DNA of 64,000 bases. Origin: Chitinophaga ginsengisegetis. GTDB lineage: Bacteria > Bacteroidota > Bacteroidia > Chitinophagales > Chitinophagaceae. Shown piece after piece: positions 47,058 through 56,261 of this stretch. Position 1 is the first letter of the stretch. Each line of letters opens with the position of its first letter. The notes beneath the pieces were generated by a model. The model ran no database searches and was not told where the DNA came from. It worked only from the letters and a program-made list of their open reading frames with translations. The stretch is taken from assembly GCF_900168065.1 (NCBI RefSeq), contig NZ_FUZZ01000001.1, positions 2,538,623-2,602,622 of the forward strand. The letters run 5' to 3'. The position numbers were made by a program, and so were the translations under genes.

Positions 47058-48029
47058 ATGAAAGCCGTCGTTATTACCAAACCGGGTGGTCCGGAAGTAT
47101 TGCAGCTACAGGAATATCCGGCGCCGGTGCCCGGGCAGGAAGAAGTGCTGATTAAAGTACATGCAGCCGGTCTTAACCGGGCGGATTTGTCGCAACGCGA
47201 AGGCAGGTACCCGGCGCCTCCGGGCGTGCCGGCAGATATTCCCGGGTTGGAGGTGGCCGGCACCGTGGTTAGTAGTGGCGAAAGCGTTACCATGTGGTCG
47301 CCCGGCGATAAAATATGCGCGTTACTGGCGGGAGGTGGCTATGCGGAATATGTGACCGTAAAAGAAGGGCAATGCCTCCCTGTTCCCGAAGGGCTCAGCT
47401 TTGCCGAAGCGGCCAGTTTGCCCGAAACCGTTTTCACCGTATGGAGCAATGTTTTTCAACGCGGAAAACTAACGCCGGGCGAAACCCTGCTGATTCACGG
47501 AGGTTCCAGCGGCATTGGCATTACTGCCATACAACTGGCACACGCATTAAACAATAAAATATGGGTAACAGTGGGTACGGAAGAAAAAGGGGAAGCCTGT
47601 ATCAGGCTGGGCGCCACACAATATATCAATTACAAAAAACAGGATTTTGAGAAAGCACTCGCCACAACAGGAATAGATGTGATACTGGACATGGTGGGTG
47701 GAAAATATCTAGGTAAAAATCTTACTATCCTTAACCCCGAAGGGCGGCTGGTATATATCAACTCAATGGAAGGCAACCTGGCGGAAGTAAATATTTCCAC
47801 GGTGATGCAAAAACGTATAACCATTACCGGTAGTACGCTCCGGAGCAGGGAATACAGTTATAAAAAAGCATTGGCGGCCGATATCCACCAACACGTATGG
47901 CCGCTGATAGCAGCGAAAAAATTCCTGCCGGTGGTATACGCCACCTTTCCGTTTAAAGAAGCCGCAGAAGCGCACCGGCTGATGGGCAGCAGTGAACACA
48001 TAGGTAAAATTGTATTGGTAAATGAATAA
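47058..48029 (+). CDS. NAD(P)H:quinone oxidoreductase, PIG3/zeta-crystallin type
   Basis: 323 aa from ATG 47058, the normal family start MKAVVITKPGGPEVLQL; ATG 47040 adds six unlikely residues. It is a zinc-free medium-chain dehydrogenase with ADLSQREGRYPAPPGVP (as in PIG3), GDKICALLAGGGYAEYV and the nucleotide-binding LIHGGSSGIGITAIQLA. It should reduce quinones or enones with NADPH in the cytoplasm. It stands alone and shares a bidirectional terminator with the TonB receptor. Confidence 0.9.
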   Translation: MKAVVITKPGGPEVLQLQEYPAPVPGQEEVLIKVHAAGLNRADLSQREGRYPAPPGVPADIPGLEVAGTVVSSGESVTMWSPGDKICALLAGGGYAEYVTVKEGQCLPVPEGLSFAEAASLPETVFTVWSNVFQRGKLTPGETLLIHGGSSGIGITAIQLAHALNNKIWVTVGTEEKGEACIRLGATQYINYKKQDFEKALATTGIDVILDMVGGKYLGKNLTILNPEGRLVYINSMEGNLAEVNISTVMQKRITITGSTLRSREYSYKKALAADIHQHVWPLIAAKKFLPVVYATFPFKEAAEAHRLMGSSEHIGKIVLVNE

Positions 48030-48068
48030 AAACAAAAGGTGTACTGTTGATAGTACACCTTTTGTTTT
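48029..48068. terminator. Bidirectional terminator
   Basis: 17-bp perfect stem (48029-48045 with 48052-48068, AAAACAAAAGGTGTACT and its complement) with a 6-nt loop, A-rich on one side and T-rich on the other. It serves the convergent quinone oxidoreductase (+) and TonB receptor (-) genes. Confidence 0.9.
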
Positions 48069-48085
48069 ATTATTTTAGTAAGATA

Positions 48086-50506
48086 TTAAAAGCGGTAACC
48101 GATCGTCATCCTGAAATTGCGGCGCGCCTCTACTATATAATTGTAAAACCCGGTGGAAGTAGTAGGAATAGAAGCAGCAGTAAGCAGCCGCTGATTATCC
48201 AGCAGGTTATTCACCAGTACTGCAATACTATACTTTCCTTTAACGTAATTTAAACCGGCATCCGTACGGAAGTAATTGGGAATGCTGAACACCTTTGTGG
48301 CGCTTCCTACGTAGCGGTCGGCCATCCACTGGATACCGCCTGTTACGCCAAATCCGTTCAACACACCTTTACCGATGCGGTAGTTCAGCCAGGCGTTGGT
48401 AATATGCGTAGCTGTATTAGGCGTTATATTACCTACTGTTTTCGTTGTGGCTGTTGGCGATTCTTTGGAGATCTTTGAATCGGTATAAGCATAGTTCAAC
48501 GTGGCATTCAAACCCGGTAGTATTTCCCCGGCGATGTCAATTTCCACGCCTTTGGTAAGCGTTTCGCCGAGTTGCTCCTGTACATCAGCACCACGACTGT
48601 CTTTCATATTCAGGCTTACAAGCGAGTTTTGCCTGGCGATGCGATACACAGTGGCAGATGTCACCCATCTTCCTTCAAACCATTCTTTCTTCACACCAGC
48701 TTCTACATCTACCCCTTTAATAGGTTTAAATGCGTTCTGGTTGGAGTCAGCACCCGGCACAGGTACAAACGACTGATCAAACAAACCATAGATCGTAGTA
48801 GATTTATCTATAGAGTAACTCAAACCAACACGGGGCGTAAATACATTATCCTTTATGGCCAGTGCTTTGGTTTTGCCAACAGTTTCTGCATAAGTAAAAC
48901 GACCTGCGAGCGACAAACGCAGCTTGTTGTTAAAAAATCCCAGTTCATCCTGTATATAGGCAGAGGTGTAGTTTACGGAGCTTACATAGTTACTGCCGCC
49001 CGCTCTTGTTTTTACACTCTGGCTGCGGTCTATCGTGGGCAGGGTACCAATAGGAATACTGTATACAGGGTTATATACATTGAATTTCTTATCGCCTACC
49101 ATATCGATATTGGCCAATGATCTGAAATCTCCCCAAAACTTTTTATTCCCCATATCCACACCCGCCAGAATCCTGTGACGTACCGTACCGGTATACTCTT
49201 CGCCGGAAATGGAAGCCTGCGCAAAACGGTTTTCCCCCGCTTCATCCGCCACACTGAAAGTTCTGCCCATATTTCCCGCGCTGTCTATATTGGAAGCCCA
49301 GATACTGTTTGCCTCCATACCGAAGTTGAAATAAGCTACCTGCGCATGTGCTTCCCATTTATCATTCATCTTATGATCGAAATACAGGTATACACTATGA
49401 TCCTTCAATTTGCCCGGTGTGAGGGAGGGATCACCATAAAAGAAATCATTGGAGATATCTTCATCCAGCAATTTAATTTTGGAGAAAACATAGTTCCCAT
49501 TCGCCAGGTAAGTTGATCCCTGGTAGGTATATTCCAGCGTAACAGAAGTGCGGTCATCTACCAAATATTTTAATACCGGCGCAAACAGGTAACGGTTGTT
49601 GAAGTTGTATTTGGTATAGTAATCCTTCTGCTGACCGGCCACATTCAAACGGTACAGCAGTTTACCATCTTTGCTTAGTTTACCATCAAAGTCGAGGGCC
49701 GCGCGGTAAGTGCTGAAACTACCCATGCTGATGCTGGCAGCTCCTTTGGTAACACCCGTAGGCTTTTTGGTAACCACGTTGTAAAAGCCACCGGGTTCGC
49801 CACCTGCCAGCATAAAGCCTGCCGGTCCTTTCACAAATTCAACCCGGTCAATCATAGCGGCATCTTCTGCGGTAGGTCCCCAGCTGGCTTCTATGTTCAT
49901 GCCATTTCGGAAAGCAGGGATCTTGGAACCACGCATCCTGATATTCGCATACTGATTATCCCAATGCCCCACACGTGTGGCCCCGCTTACATTACGGGTG
50001 ATGCCATCTACGAGGTCAAATGCCTGCTGGTCGGCAATTACATTGGCAGATATTACCTGGATATTCTGCGGCACCTCGAGGATGGGCGTTCTCAATCGCA
50101 GTGATCCGGAAAGACTGTCGTTCTTATACCGGTTTCTTGCACCACTCACAATTACTTCTTTCAATTGTTTATCGGAAGCTTCCAGTTGCAGTTTTACCTG
50201 CACAATCTGATCCTGTTCTACAGTTATTTCCTGCGACATTGTTTTATACCCGATCAGCATTACCTGCAAAGTATATTTTCCAGGCATCAGCTTTTTGAAT
50301 ACAAACTCTCCTTTTTCATTGGTAAGTGTGCCACGGTTTTTTTCTTTGATCTGCACCGCTACATAAGCCGCCGGCGTGCCGTCTGACGTAACTACCAAAC
50401 CCTTAATAGCAGATAAAGGCTCAGTAACAGCCGATACATTTATGGAAAAGCAAACAGCACATAGAAAGCATAAGTACACCGTTATCCGGTTGATAAATGA
50501 AAACAT
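48086..50506 (-). CDS. TonB-dependent siderophore-type receptor
   Basis: 806 aa: signal peptide (1-26), carboxypeptidase-regulatory-like domain (33-112, IKGLVVTSDGTPAAYVAV...GEFVFKKLMPGKY), plug (about 120-275) with FhuA-like VPQNIQVISANVIADQQAFDLVDGI and VEFVKGPAGFMLAGGEPGGFYNVVTKKP, and a barrel ending in Phe (FRMTIGYRF). This class imports ferric siderophores such as hydroxamates. No SusD, sigma or permease gene is adjacent. Two in-phase direct repeats lie upstream and may be the operator of a regulator encoded elsewhere. Confidence 0.92.
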   Translation of the reverse strand: MFSFINRITVYLCFLCAVCFSINVSAVTEPLSAIKGLVVTSDGTPAAYVAVQIKEKNRGTLTNEKGEFVFKKLMPGKYTLQVMLIGYKTMSQEITVEQDQIVQVKLQLEASDKQLKEVIVSGARNRYKNDSLSGSLRLRTPILEVPQNIQVISANVIADQQAFDLVDGITRNVSGATRVGHWDNQYANIRMRGSKIPAFRNGMNIEASWGPTAEDAAMIDRVEFVKGPAGFMLAGGEPGGFYNVVTKKPTGVTKGAASISMGSFSTYRAALDFDGKLSKDGKLLYRLNVAGQQKDYYTKYNFNNRYLFAPVLKYLVDDRTSVTLEYTYQGSTYLANGNYVFSKIKLLDEDISNDFFYGDPSLTPGKLKDHSVYLYFDHKMNDKWEAHAQVAYFNFGMEANSIWASNIDSAGNMGRTFSVADEAGENRFAQASISGEEYTGTVRHRILAGVDMGNKKFWGDFRSLANIDMVGDKKFNVYNPVYSIPIGTLPTIDRSQSVKTRAGGSNYVSSVNYTSAYIQDELGFFNNKLRLSLAGRFTYAETVGKTKALAIKDNVFTPRVGLSYSIDKSTTIYGLFDQSFVPVPGADSNQNAFKPIKGVDVEAGVKKEWFEGRWVTSATVYRIARQNSLVSLNMKDSRGADVQEQLGETLTKGVEIDIAGEILPGLNATLNYAYTDSKISKESPTATTKTVGNITPNTATHITNAWLNYRIGKGVLNGFGVTGGIQWMADRYVGSATKVFSIPNYFRTDAGLNYVKGKYSIAVLVNNLLDNQRLLTAASIPTTSTGFYNYIVEARRNFRMTIGYRF

Positions 50507-50848
50507 ATAGGTCGGTTAATTCTGTTTAGAAATTCAGGCGCAAAATTAATTACGATACACCGGGCAAGGTTACGGATTCGGGAAAAAGGTTTACGCGATA
50601 CGGAAAAAACGTTTTAGCACATGGCGCACCAGGCAGATATAAATACCCGCTATATATCCCTAAACAGGTATTTATACCCGTTTTCAGAAACACTCATTTA
50701 CACTCTTATCCAGGCCGGCAGATCAATAGACTTTTGTGAAGAAGAATGTGCAGCTGCCAGCACAGAAAAAAACAGGTCGGCCAGGCTTGACAATAAGCAG
50801 GGGGTGGAACCGAAAAACCATAACAGAGTAGGACCAAAAAATACACTT
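50507..50848. other. Divergent intergenic region between TonB receptor and LamG protein
   Basis: 342 nt if the LamG gene starts at 50849. An open frame runs through 50621-50848 in phase with the LamG gene, but its residues show no domain or signal peptide. The region holds the repeat pair at 50570-50610 described separately. No other gene is seen. Confidence 0.45.
50570..50610. promoter_or_regulatory. Two 21-bp-spaced direct repeats upstream of TonB receptor gene
   Basis: TTACGGATTCGGGAAAAAGG (50570-50589) and TTACGCGATACGGAAAAAAC (50591-50610) share TTACG and CGG-AAAAA blocks with a 21-bp period, two helical turns. This is the spacing of AraC-type or similar activator sites, about 65-105 nt upstream of the receptor start (50506). 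Confidence 0.4.
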
Positions 50849-52933
50849 ATGAATCTCGGATTAACAATGCGCTGGGGATATAGCGCGCTTCAATTCAATG
50901 GAACTTCGTATGCTCATTTCCCATCCGGCCTCCTTAACAACATGAAGTCGTTTACTTTCGAAGCAACGATCCTTTCAACAACACCAACAGGGACCATTCT
51001 TTGCAATGCATCAATGGGTACCGGCGTTTACTTCAACTTCTCCATTTCCGACGGGTACCTTTATTTCGAGGCACTGAATAATAACCAAAAGTGGTTCCAT
51101 GTAACATCTACAACGCTGCTATCACTACAGGAATGGCACCAGGTGGCAGTTACTTTTGATAGTGACAGGCAATTGATCACGCTATACCAGGATGGAGTGG
51201 AAGCAGGTAGTACCGCCGTACAGGGAGTTCCTTACCAGGCCATACCGCTTCATACCTATATCGGCGTTGGAAAAACCCAGACCTCAACCGGGTACCAGAA
51301 ATTCTTCAATGGACAAATGGCACGTGTAGCCATTTGGAAATCGGCCCGCAGCGTTTTTGAAATCGTGGAAGATGCACTGGCTATTATTCCACCCCCGGCA
51401 AGAACAACTGATCTCGTTTTATGGACAGACTTCACGGAAATGCCAACTGAAGACCGTTCCGGTAATGCTATTGAGATCTCCTACAGTACGCCTCCACCCA
51501 GTTATGTTTACAGTATCCCTTCGGTAGGGGTAACAGAAAATGGCGCTATTGATTGCGGTGTCTATCCGGATTATAATTTCGGTGGCTATCACCCATATAC
51601 CATTGAGGGCTGGTTCAACCCCTCCTCCACAGCGGATTTGGCGGTACTCGTAGCCTTTGAAAAAGATTTGCATTGGCAATACTATATCCAGTACGATAAA
51701 CTCAACCAGCGCATCATTGCAAAACGGAATTCAGATGGACAAGCCATCTATTCCAAGGAACAAATCACGGAAGGACGTTTCTATCATTTTGCCGTTTCCT
51801 ATAACGGCGATACAAAAATGATGAGCCTCTACGTAAACGGGAACCTGCAAACAGCTGAATATTTTCCCGGCGGTGTAGCGAATGTTGCCCAGGGAAGATT
51901 GATATTAGGCGGAATTGGCTTCACCGGTTACTTTCAAAACGTTCGTTTATGGAAAGATTGCCTGGATCAGGCAGAACTACGCCAATGGATACTGAATGAT
52001 GTGATTACCGATCCAAGACTGGTAGCCAACTTCGATTTCACCACTACTCCACCGATGGATTCAATGGGCCATACTGTTCAACTATTGGGCGATGCCGCCA
52101 ACATGATGGCAACAACTACCCTTGAGCTGGCAGACAGAAAAGCCCAGCTGGGTGTTTCTATGCCTATCAATTCCAGCTACTTTAACAATGTGGAAGAAAA
52201 ACCCCTTCCTCTTCCAACAGTCATAAAACCTGCTGTTCAGCCTGAACTATCCTCCGCTGTTCATAAGGAAAAAACATTTACAGACCTGGTAAGCTTCTGG
52301 AAGCTGGATGAAGAAAAACAAAATGCTTTCCGGGAAGTATTTGAAAAAGCATATGCACAGGCAGAAGAAATGCTCTCAGAGAATGAAAATCTCCGGAAAG
52401 TTTATACAAGAACAGATGAAAATGGAAGAACAAAGATCATATACCACGACCTTCGTGGAGACACACTTATTTATGACCGTCCAATAGGAGAAGTAACTGA
52501 CTGTACTATCTGGTGGATAACTTTTACCTTCGCCATCTCCGTTAAATTTTTGGGCATATTCCTTCCGCTTCCGGTTTTCTCGCCCTACAACCAGATTCCC
52601 ACTAAAATTTTCAATCTTGTTGTCAGGAATGCAAAGCTGTTGGCAAAAATCACCGCTTTGGTCGGCACTACCATCTCCGTTGCTTCCGGGTTGGGTATTA
52701 TAACAGAAATGCATCGTGAAAAGGTTTTATGGCCCATTTTAAAATTCCTTATAGTCTCGGCGGGTTGGTTTGGCCTGACTGCTATCCTTACAAGAGCTTT
52801 TACGTTGGCAACCGGCATAGTAGCAGCAGAAATACTGGCGAAGTTTATTGTATGGGCTGCACAGTTGACGAAGCTTTCACTGGAATATAACGGTAACTGT
52901 GGAAAATTGGCGGAGAAAGCAGCACAGGGTTAA
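50849..52933 (+). CDS. Double LamG-domain protein with hydrophobic, multi-helix C-terminus
   Basis: 694 aa from ATG 50849; ATG 50621 in the same frame would add 76 residues without a recognizable fold. Two concanavalin-like LamG/laminin-G_3 domains are visible (about 10-170, ALQFNGTSYAHFPS...EWHQVAVTFDSDRQLITLYQDG, and about 240-400, YTIEGWFNPSS...FYHFAVSYNGDTKMMSLYVNG). A linker (about 400-550) is followed by three or four strongly hydrophobic segments (about 555-680, including ITALVGTTISVASGLGIITEM). There is no N-terminal signal peptide. The architecture, sugar-binding lectin domains plus a membrane-inserting tail, is not one I can name. It may be a membrane-bound or membrane-active protein. 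It is transcribed alone. Confidence 0.72.
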   Translation: MNLGLTMRWGYSALQFNGTSYAHFPSGLLNNMKSFTFEATILSTTPTGTILCNASMGTGVYFNFSISDGYLYFEALNNNQKWFHVTSTTLLSLQEWHQVAVTFDSDRQLITLYQDGVEAGSTAVQGVPYQAIPLHTYIGVGKTQTSTGYQKFFNGQMARVAIWKSARSVFEIVEDALAIIPPPARTTDLVLWTDFTEMPTEDRSGNAIEISYSTPPPSYVYSIPSVGVTENGAIDCGVYPDYNFGGYHPYTIEGWFNPSSTADLAVLVAFEKDLHWQYYIQYDKLNQRIIAKRNSDGQAIYSKEQITEGRFYHFAVSYNGDTKMMSLYVNGNLQTAEYFPGGVANVAQGRLILGGIGFTGYFQNVRLWKDCLDQAELRQWILNDVITDPRLVANFDFTTTPPMDSMGHTVQLLGDAANMMATTTLELADRKAQLGVSMPINSSYFNNVEEKPLPLPTVIKPAVQPELSSAVHKEKTFTDLVSFWKLDEEKQNAFREVFEKAYAQAEEMLSENENLRKVYTRTDENGRTKIIYHDLRGDTLIYDRPIGEVTDCTIWWITFTFAISVKFLGIFLPLPVFSPYNQIPTKIFNLVVRNAKLLAKITALVGTTISVASGLGIITEMHREKVLWPILKFLIVSAGWFGLTAILTRAFTLATGIVAAEILAKFIVWAAQLTKLSLEYNGNCGKLAEKAAQG

Positions 52934-52939
52934 AACAAG

Positions 52940-52976
52940 AAGAGGCTGTATCAAAAGTAATTTGATACAGCCTCTT
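52940..52976. terminator. Hairpin terminator between convergent genes
   Basis: 16-bp perfect stem (52940-52955 with 52961-52976, AAGAGGCTGTATCAAA and its complement). It lies between the LamG gene (+) and the SerB-like gene (-). The T-run is short on both sides. Confidence 0.75.
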
Positions 52977-52996
52977 TATATAACAACACAACTTCC

Positions 52997-54301
52997 TCAA
53001 TACAACACCCGGAAGCTGATAGTATCTTTAATCTTCTTCAGTTCTTTCAATATCTTTTTATCGTATTCACTGCTGGTATCTGTAATCACATAACCGATCG
53101 CGGTGTTCGTCATCAGAAATTGTGAAACAATATTAATACGATGATCCGCCAGCACCTGGTTTACTTTTGCCATCACGCCCGGAACGTTGCGGTGAATGTG
53201 GATAAAGCGGTGCGCATTATTTACTTCCGGCAATTGGATGTTGGGGAAGTTGCTGCTTTTAAAGGAGTCGCCATTGTTGATAAACTTAGCAATTCTTTTC
53301 GCCACGGATTCCGGCTTGCGGATATTATCGAAAATCACGATCCCCATTTCTGTGCAAAGTTCCTGCGGGATATGTTTTTTACTATTCCCCAGGTAACCGA
53401 TCACTTTCAGTTTAGTCACCTTTTTCAGTTGTTCCGCGCTGATCTTTTCTCCTTCTCCCATCAACAGTATTCCGGCAGCCGATAACTGTTTATCGTCTGT
53501 TCCGGCGTGCTTAATGGTAAAGCCATCTTTCTTCAGGTATTTTACTGCTGCTTCCGGTACATCGCCCGCTACCTGGCAAAGGATGCGGTTCTTTGGATAG
53601 GAGATGGCGGAAGGCAGGTTATTCACATACAGAAACTCATCGAGGCTCGGAGTAATATGATCTGCTTTTTCTGTAACGGATTTACGCTCGATATTTTCTG
53701 TAAAGGCGTAAAACTTCTTGATCATCCCGGACTCCTTCAGCTGAAAGTCGGAATAGCCATCGCCAATACCATGAATTTCGCCCTGGAGCTGCAGTTCATG
53801 CAGCAATTTCACTTTACCGCCTTCATTGGAAAGAGGATTTGCCGCATCATAGCCTACTATCTTCCCTTCGTCGTTAAACAAAAAGGTGTTGGCATAAATA
53901 TTTTCTTTTTTGATATGAAACGGCAGCACCACCGGTGTGATAAACTCTTTAAATCCACCGGAAACAATTAATACATCTTCTGCATGATGTTTAAAAAAGT
54001 TTTTATTTCTGGAGAAAGAAGTAGACACCAGCTTTTTCAGATGCTTCACCAACAGCTTCAGGTGGTGCTTATTGGCTTCCAGCAACTGCACCCTGGCAGC
54101 CAGACTTTCCCTGAAAGAAAGCTTTCCTTCCATAGCGAGGTTTGTCAGATCTTCAATTTTTTTATAGATCTGTTCCCTGTCCGGATGGTCCCGCAGGGAT
54201 ATGCGCGCCAGTTCATCCAATGCCTCCACCTGCGTGAAAGTGCTGTCAAAGTCGATTATATAGTATTTTTTGCCCACGAAACGATCAAATTTGGAGCACA
54301 A
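52997..54301 (-). CDS. Phosphoserine phosphatase fused to SerA-like ACT region
   Basis: 434 aa, cytoplasmic. Residues 1-215 are a HAD-IB phosphatase of the SerB type: nucleophile motif IIDFDST (Asp17, Asp19), a SGG motif (LIVSGGFKEFI) and GIGDGYSDFQLK. Residues about 220-345 resemble a degraded substrate domain of 3-phosphoglycerate dehydrogenase (YPKNRILCQVAGDVPEAAV...KLKVIGYLGNSKKHIP) without the NAD-binding domain. Residues 350-434 are a SerA-type ACT domain (FIHIHRNVPGVMAKVNQVLADHRINIVSQ, ending RVLY), which in SerA binds serine. The fusion would allow feedback control of the last serine-biosynthetic step. It is transcribed alone. Confidence 0.87.
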   Translation of the reverse strand: MCSKFDRFVGKKYYIIDFDSTFTQVEALDELARISLRDHPDREQIYKKIEDLTNLAMEGKLSFRESLAARVQLLEANKHHLKLLVKHLKKLVSTSFSRNKNFFKHHAEDVLIVSGGFKEFITPVVLPFHIKKENIYANTFLFNDEGKIVGYDAANPLSNEGGKVKLLHELQLQGEIHGIGDGYSDFQLKESGMIKKFYAFTENIERKSVTEKADHITPSLDEFLYVNNLPSAISYPKNRILCQVAGDVPEAAVKYLKKDGFTIKHAGTDDKQLSAAGILLMGEGEKISAEQLKKVTKLKVIGYLGNSKKHIPQELCTEMGIVIFDNIRKPESVAKRIAKFINNGDSFKSSNFPNIQLPEVNNAHRFIHIHRNVPGVMAKVNQVLADHRINIVSQFLMTNTAIGYVITDTSSEYDKKILKELKKIKDTISFRVLY

Positions 54302-54362
54302 AAATATAAGTTTAAATAGGATTTAACAGACAATCTTGTAATTCGGGGAATTTAAGCCGGCA

Positions 54363-56171
54363 TTATAAAGCGTCCCATTCCGGGTCTTCGTCCTCTTCCG
54401 GCGCCTTCTTTTCTACAGATAATTCAGCTGTTCTCCGTTCTCCTATCTGCTGGCGCCACATGGCATAGTACAACCCCTTATGTTCCACCAGCTCCTCATG
54501 TGTGCCGGTTTCCGCGATCTTTCCTTTTTCCAGCACAATGATCCGGTCGGCATGCATAATGGTCGATAACCGGTGCGCAATGAGTATGGTGATCTGTTCC
54601 CTGCGGGCGGAAATACTTCTTACGGTATCGGTAATGGCTTCTTCAGTAATAGAATCCAGTGCGGAAGTAGCCTCATCAAAGATCAGCAAACGGGGATGAC
54701 GGATCAATGCACGGGCAATAGAGATGCGTTGCTTTTCCCCGCCCGATAATTTTACGCCGCCTTCGCCCAGCCGGGCATAAATGCCTTTGCCGGAACGTGC
54801 CAGCAGGGCGGTACAGGAAGCTTTCTCCAATGCTTCAATCACTTCCTCATCGGTGGCGTCGGATTTCACAAACAACAGGTTTTCCCTGATGGTACCTGCA
54901 AACAGCTGTGTGTCCTGCGTTACAAAGCCAATCTGTCTTCTCAGCGCATTATACCGGATATCGCCGGAAGGCACATCATTGAAGTATATTTCTCCTTCTA
55001 CCGGTTTATACAGTCCCACCAGCAATTTCACCAGGGTTGATTTACCGGAGCCGGATGGCCCCACAAATGCAATGGTATCGCCGGTTTCCACGGCAAATGA
55101 TATGTGGTCGATGGCATTGATGGCAGCGGTTTTATGCCTGAACACCACATCCTCAAAACGCATCTGCTGCAGGTCGCCGATTTCCACCGGTTCTTCCGGA
55201 CGCTCTTCCACCGGGCGTTGCATGAGTTTATGAAACAATTGCAACGAGGCTTCTGCTTCCCGGTACTGGATAATAATATTCCCCAGATCCTGCAACGGAA
55301 CAAAAATAGCCGTGGTAATAAACTGCATGGTGATCAGCTCACCGGTGGTGAGTATATTCCGGAAGATCAGCCACAGCAGGATAAACAGGATGCTCTGCTT
55401 TAAAATATTAAGTGTAGTACCCTGTAAGAAAGATAAGGTTCTTACCTGCCTGGTCTTTTCCATTTCCAGGTCAAAGATCTCTTTGGTAAAGGTTTTCAGC
55501 CGCCTTATTTCCGGGAAGGTTAAGCCCAGGCTTTTTACCAGTTCTATATTCCGCAATGATTCTGTAATGGCGCCGGAGAGCTGCAACGTTTCGCGGTTAA
55601 TGGCCCGCTGCACGGTTTTCATTTTCTTGCTGAGCAAGCCGGTGAGTCCACCCAGGAAAATAATCCCTACCACAAATACGGGTATCAGCGCCCAGTGTTT
55701 GGTAATGGCGTACCAGATCAGGAATCCCATACCCACCAGGGAAGTAAAGAGGATGTTGATAAAAGCCGTAATAAAACGTTCTGTATCTGTTCTTACCTTT
55801 TGCAGTACGGCAAGTGTTTCTCCGCTCCGCTGCTCTTCATATTCCTCAAACGACAGCCGGAGTGTTTGTTTGAGCCCATCGTTGAATACCTGCATCCCGA
55901 ATTTCTGCACTACCAGGCGAAGAAAATATTCCTGGAAAGATTTTGCCAGCCGTGCCAGCAAAGCAATTACCACTGCAACGCCCAGCCAGAACAACACCCC
56001 GTTCACCAGTTGCTTTTCGGGTATACTGTTTACCTTACCGGCGTAGTCATCGATGATTTTACCGAAAATCAACGGGTCTGTCATTACCAGCACCTGGCTG
56101 ACGCCGGCCAGTAATAAAGATAAAATGACCAGCCACTTGTGCGGCTTCAAATAGTTCCAGAGAACCTTCAT
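54363..56171 (-). CDS. ABC exporter, fused membrane and ATPase domains
   Basis: 602 aa half-transporter. Residues 1-310 hold the six-helix ABC transporter type 1 domain and 335-575 the ATPase, with Walker A VGPSGSGKST, Q-loop GFVTQDTQ, signature LSGGEKQRISIARAL, Walker B LLIFDEATSALD and switch His in LIAHRL. It works as a homodimer or with a partner in the inner membrane and exports a lipid, drug or peptide. There is no N-terminal C39 peptidase domain, so it is not a leader-cleaving lantibiotic exporter. The C-terminus is acidic (EEDEDPEWDAL). No operon partner. Confidence 0.93.
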   Translation of the reverse strand: MKVLWNYLKPHKWLVILSLLLAGVSQVLVMTDPLIFGKIIDDYAGKVNSIPEKQLVNGVLFWLGVAVVIALLARLAKSFQEYFLRLVVQKFGMQVFNDGLKQTLRLSFEEYEEQRSGETLAVLQKVRTDTERFITAFINILFTSLVGMGFLIWYAITKHWALIPVFVVGIIFLGGLTGLLSKKMKTVQRAINRETLQLSGAITESLRNIELVKSLGLTFPEIRRLKTFTKEIFDLEMEKTRQVRTLSFLQGTTLNILKQSILFILLWLIFRNILTTGELITMQFITTAIFVPLQDLGNIIIQYREAEASLQLFHKLMQRPVEERPEEPVEIGDLQQMRFEDVVFRHKTAAINAIDHISFAVETGDTIAFVGPSGSGKSTLVKLLVGLYKPVEGEIYFNDVPSGDIRYNALRRQIGFVTQDTQLFAGTIRENLLFVKSDATDEEVIEALEKASCTALLARSGKGIYARLGEGGVKLSGGEKQRISIARALIRHPRLLIFDEATSALDSITEEAITDTVRSISARREQITILIAHRLSTIMHADRIIVLEKGKIAETGTHEELVEHKGLYYAMWRQQIGERRTAELSVEKKAPEEDEDPEWDAL

Positions 56172-56213
56172 ATTTTAAAATTACGACAAACGGGTAACAT
56201 GTACCAAAATGAA

Positions 56214-56246
56214 GAGAGGCCGGATCAACGTTTGACCCGGCCTCTC
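56214..56246 (-). terminator. Terminator after cytochrome c gene
   Basis: 10-bp GC-rich stem (GAGAGGCCGG at 56214-56223 with CCGGCCTCTC at 56237-56246), 16 nt after the cytochrome stop codon, followed on the minus strand by the T-rich stretch TTCATTTT. Confidence 0.65.
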
Positions 56247-56261
56247 ATTTTCCGTTACGGA

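Noticed and set aside
46937..47293. 118-codon minus-strand frame over the start of the quinone oxidoreductase
   Set aside because: It overlaps a well-supported gene and its translation is low-complexity, without family features.
50621..50848. 76-residue N-terminal extension of the LamG protein
   Set aside because: It has no signal peptide or domain, and the first LamG domain begins just after ATG 50849, which is preceded by a purine-rich stretch (GTAGGA).
55312..56046. 244-codon plus-strand frame opposite the ABC exporter
   Set aside because: It is a shadow of the transporter's membrane domain; its Ser/Arg-rich translation has no recognizable fold.
54363..56171. ABC exporter as the transporter of the LanB cluster
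   Set aside because: It is about 1.9 kb away from lanB, separated by the cytochrome c and sugar dehydrogenase unit, and has no C39 leader-peptidase domain. Nothing links it to the peptide.
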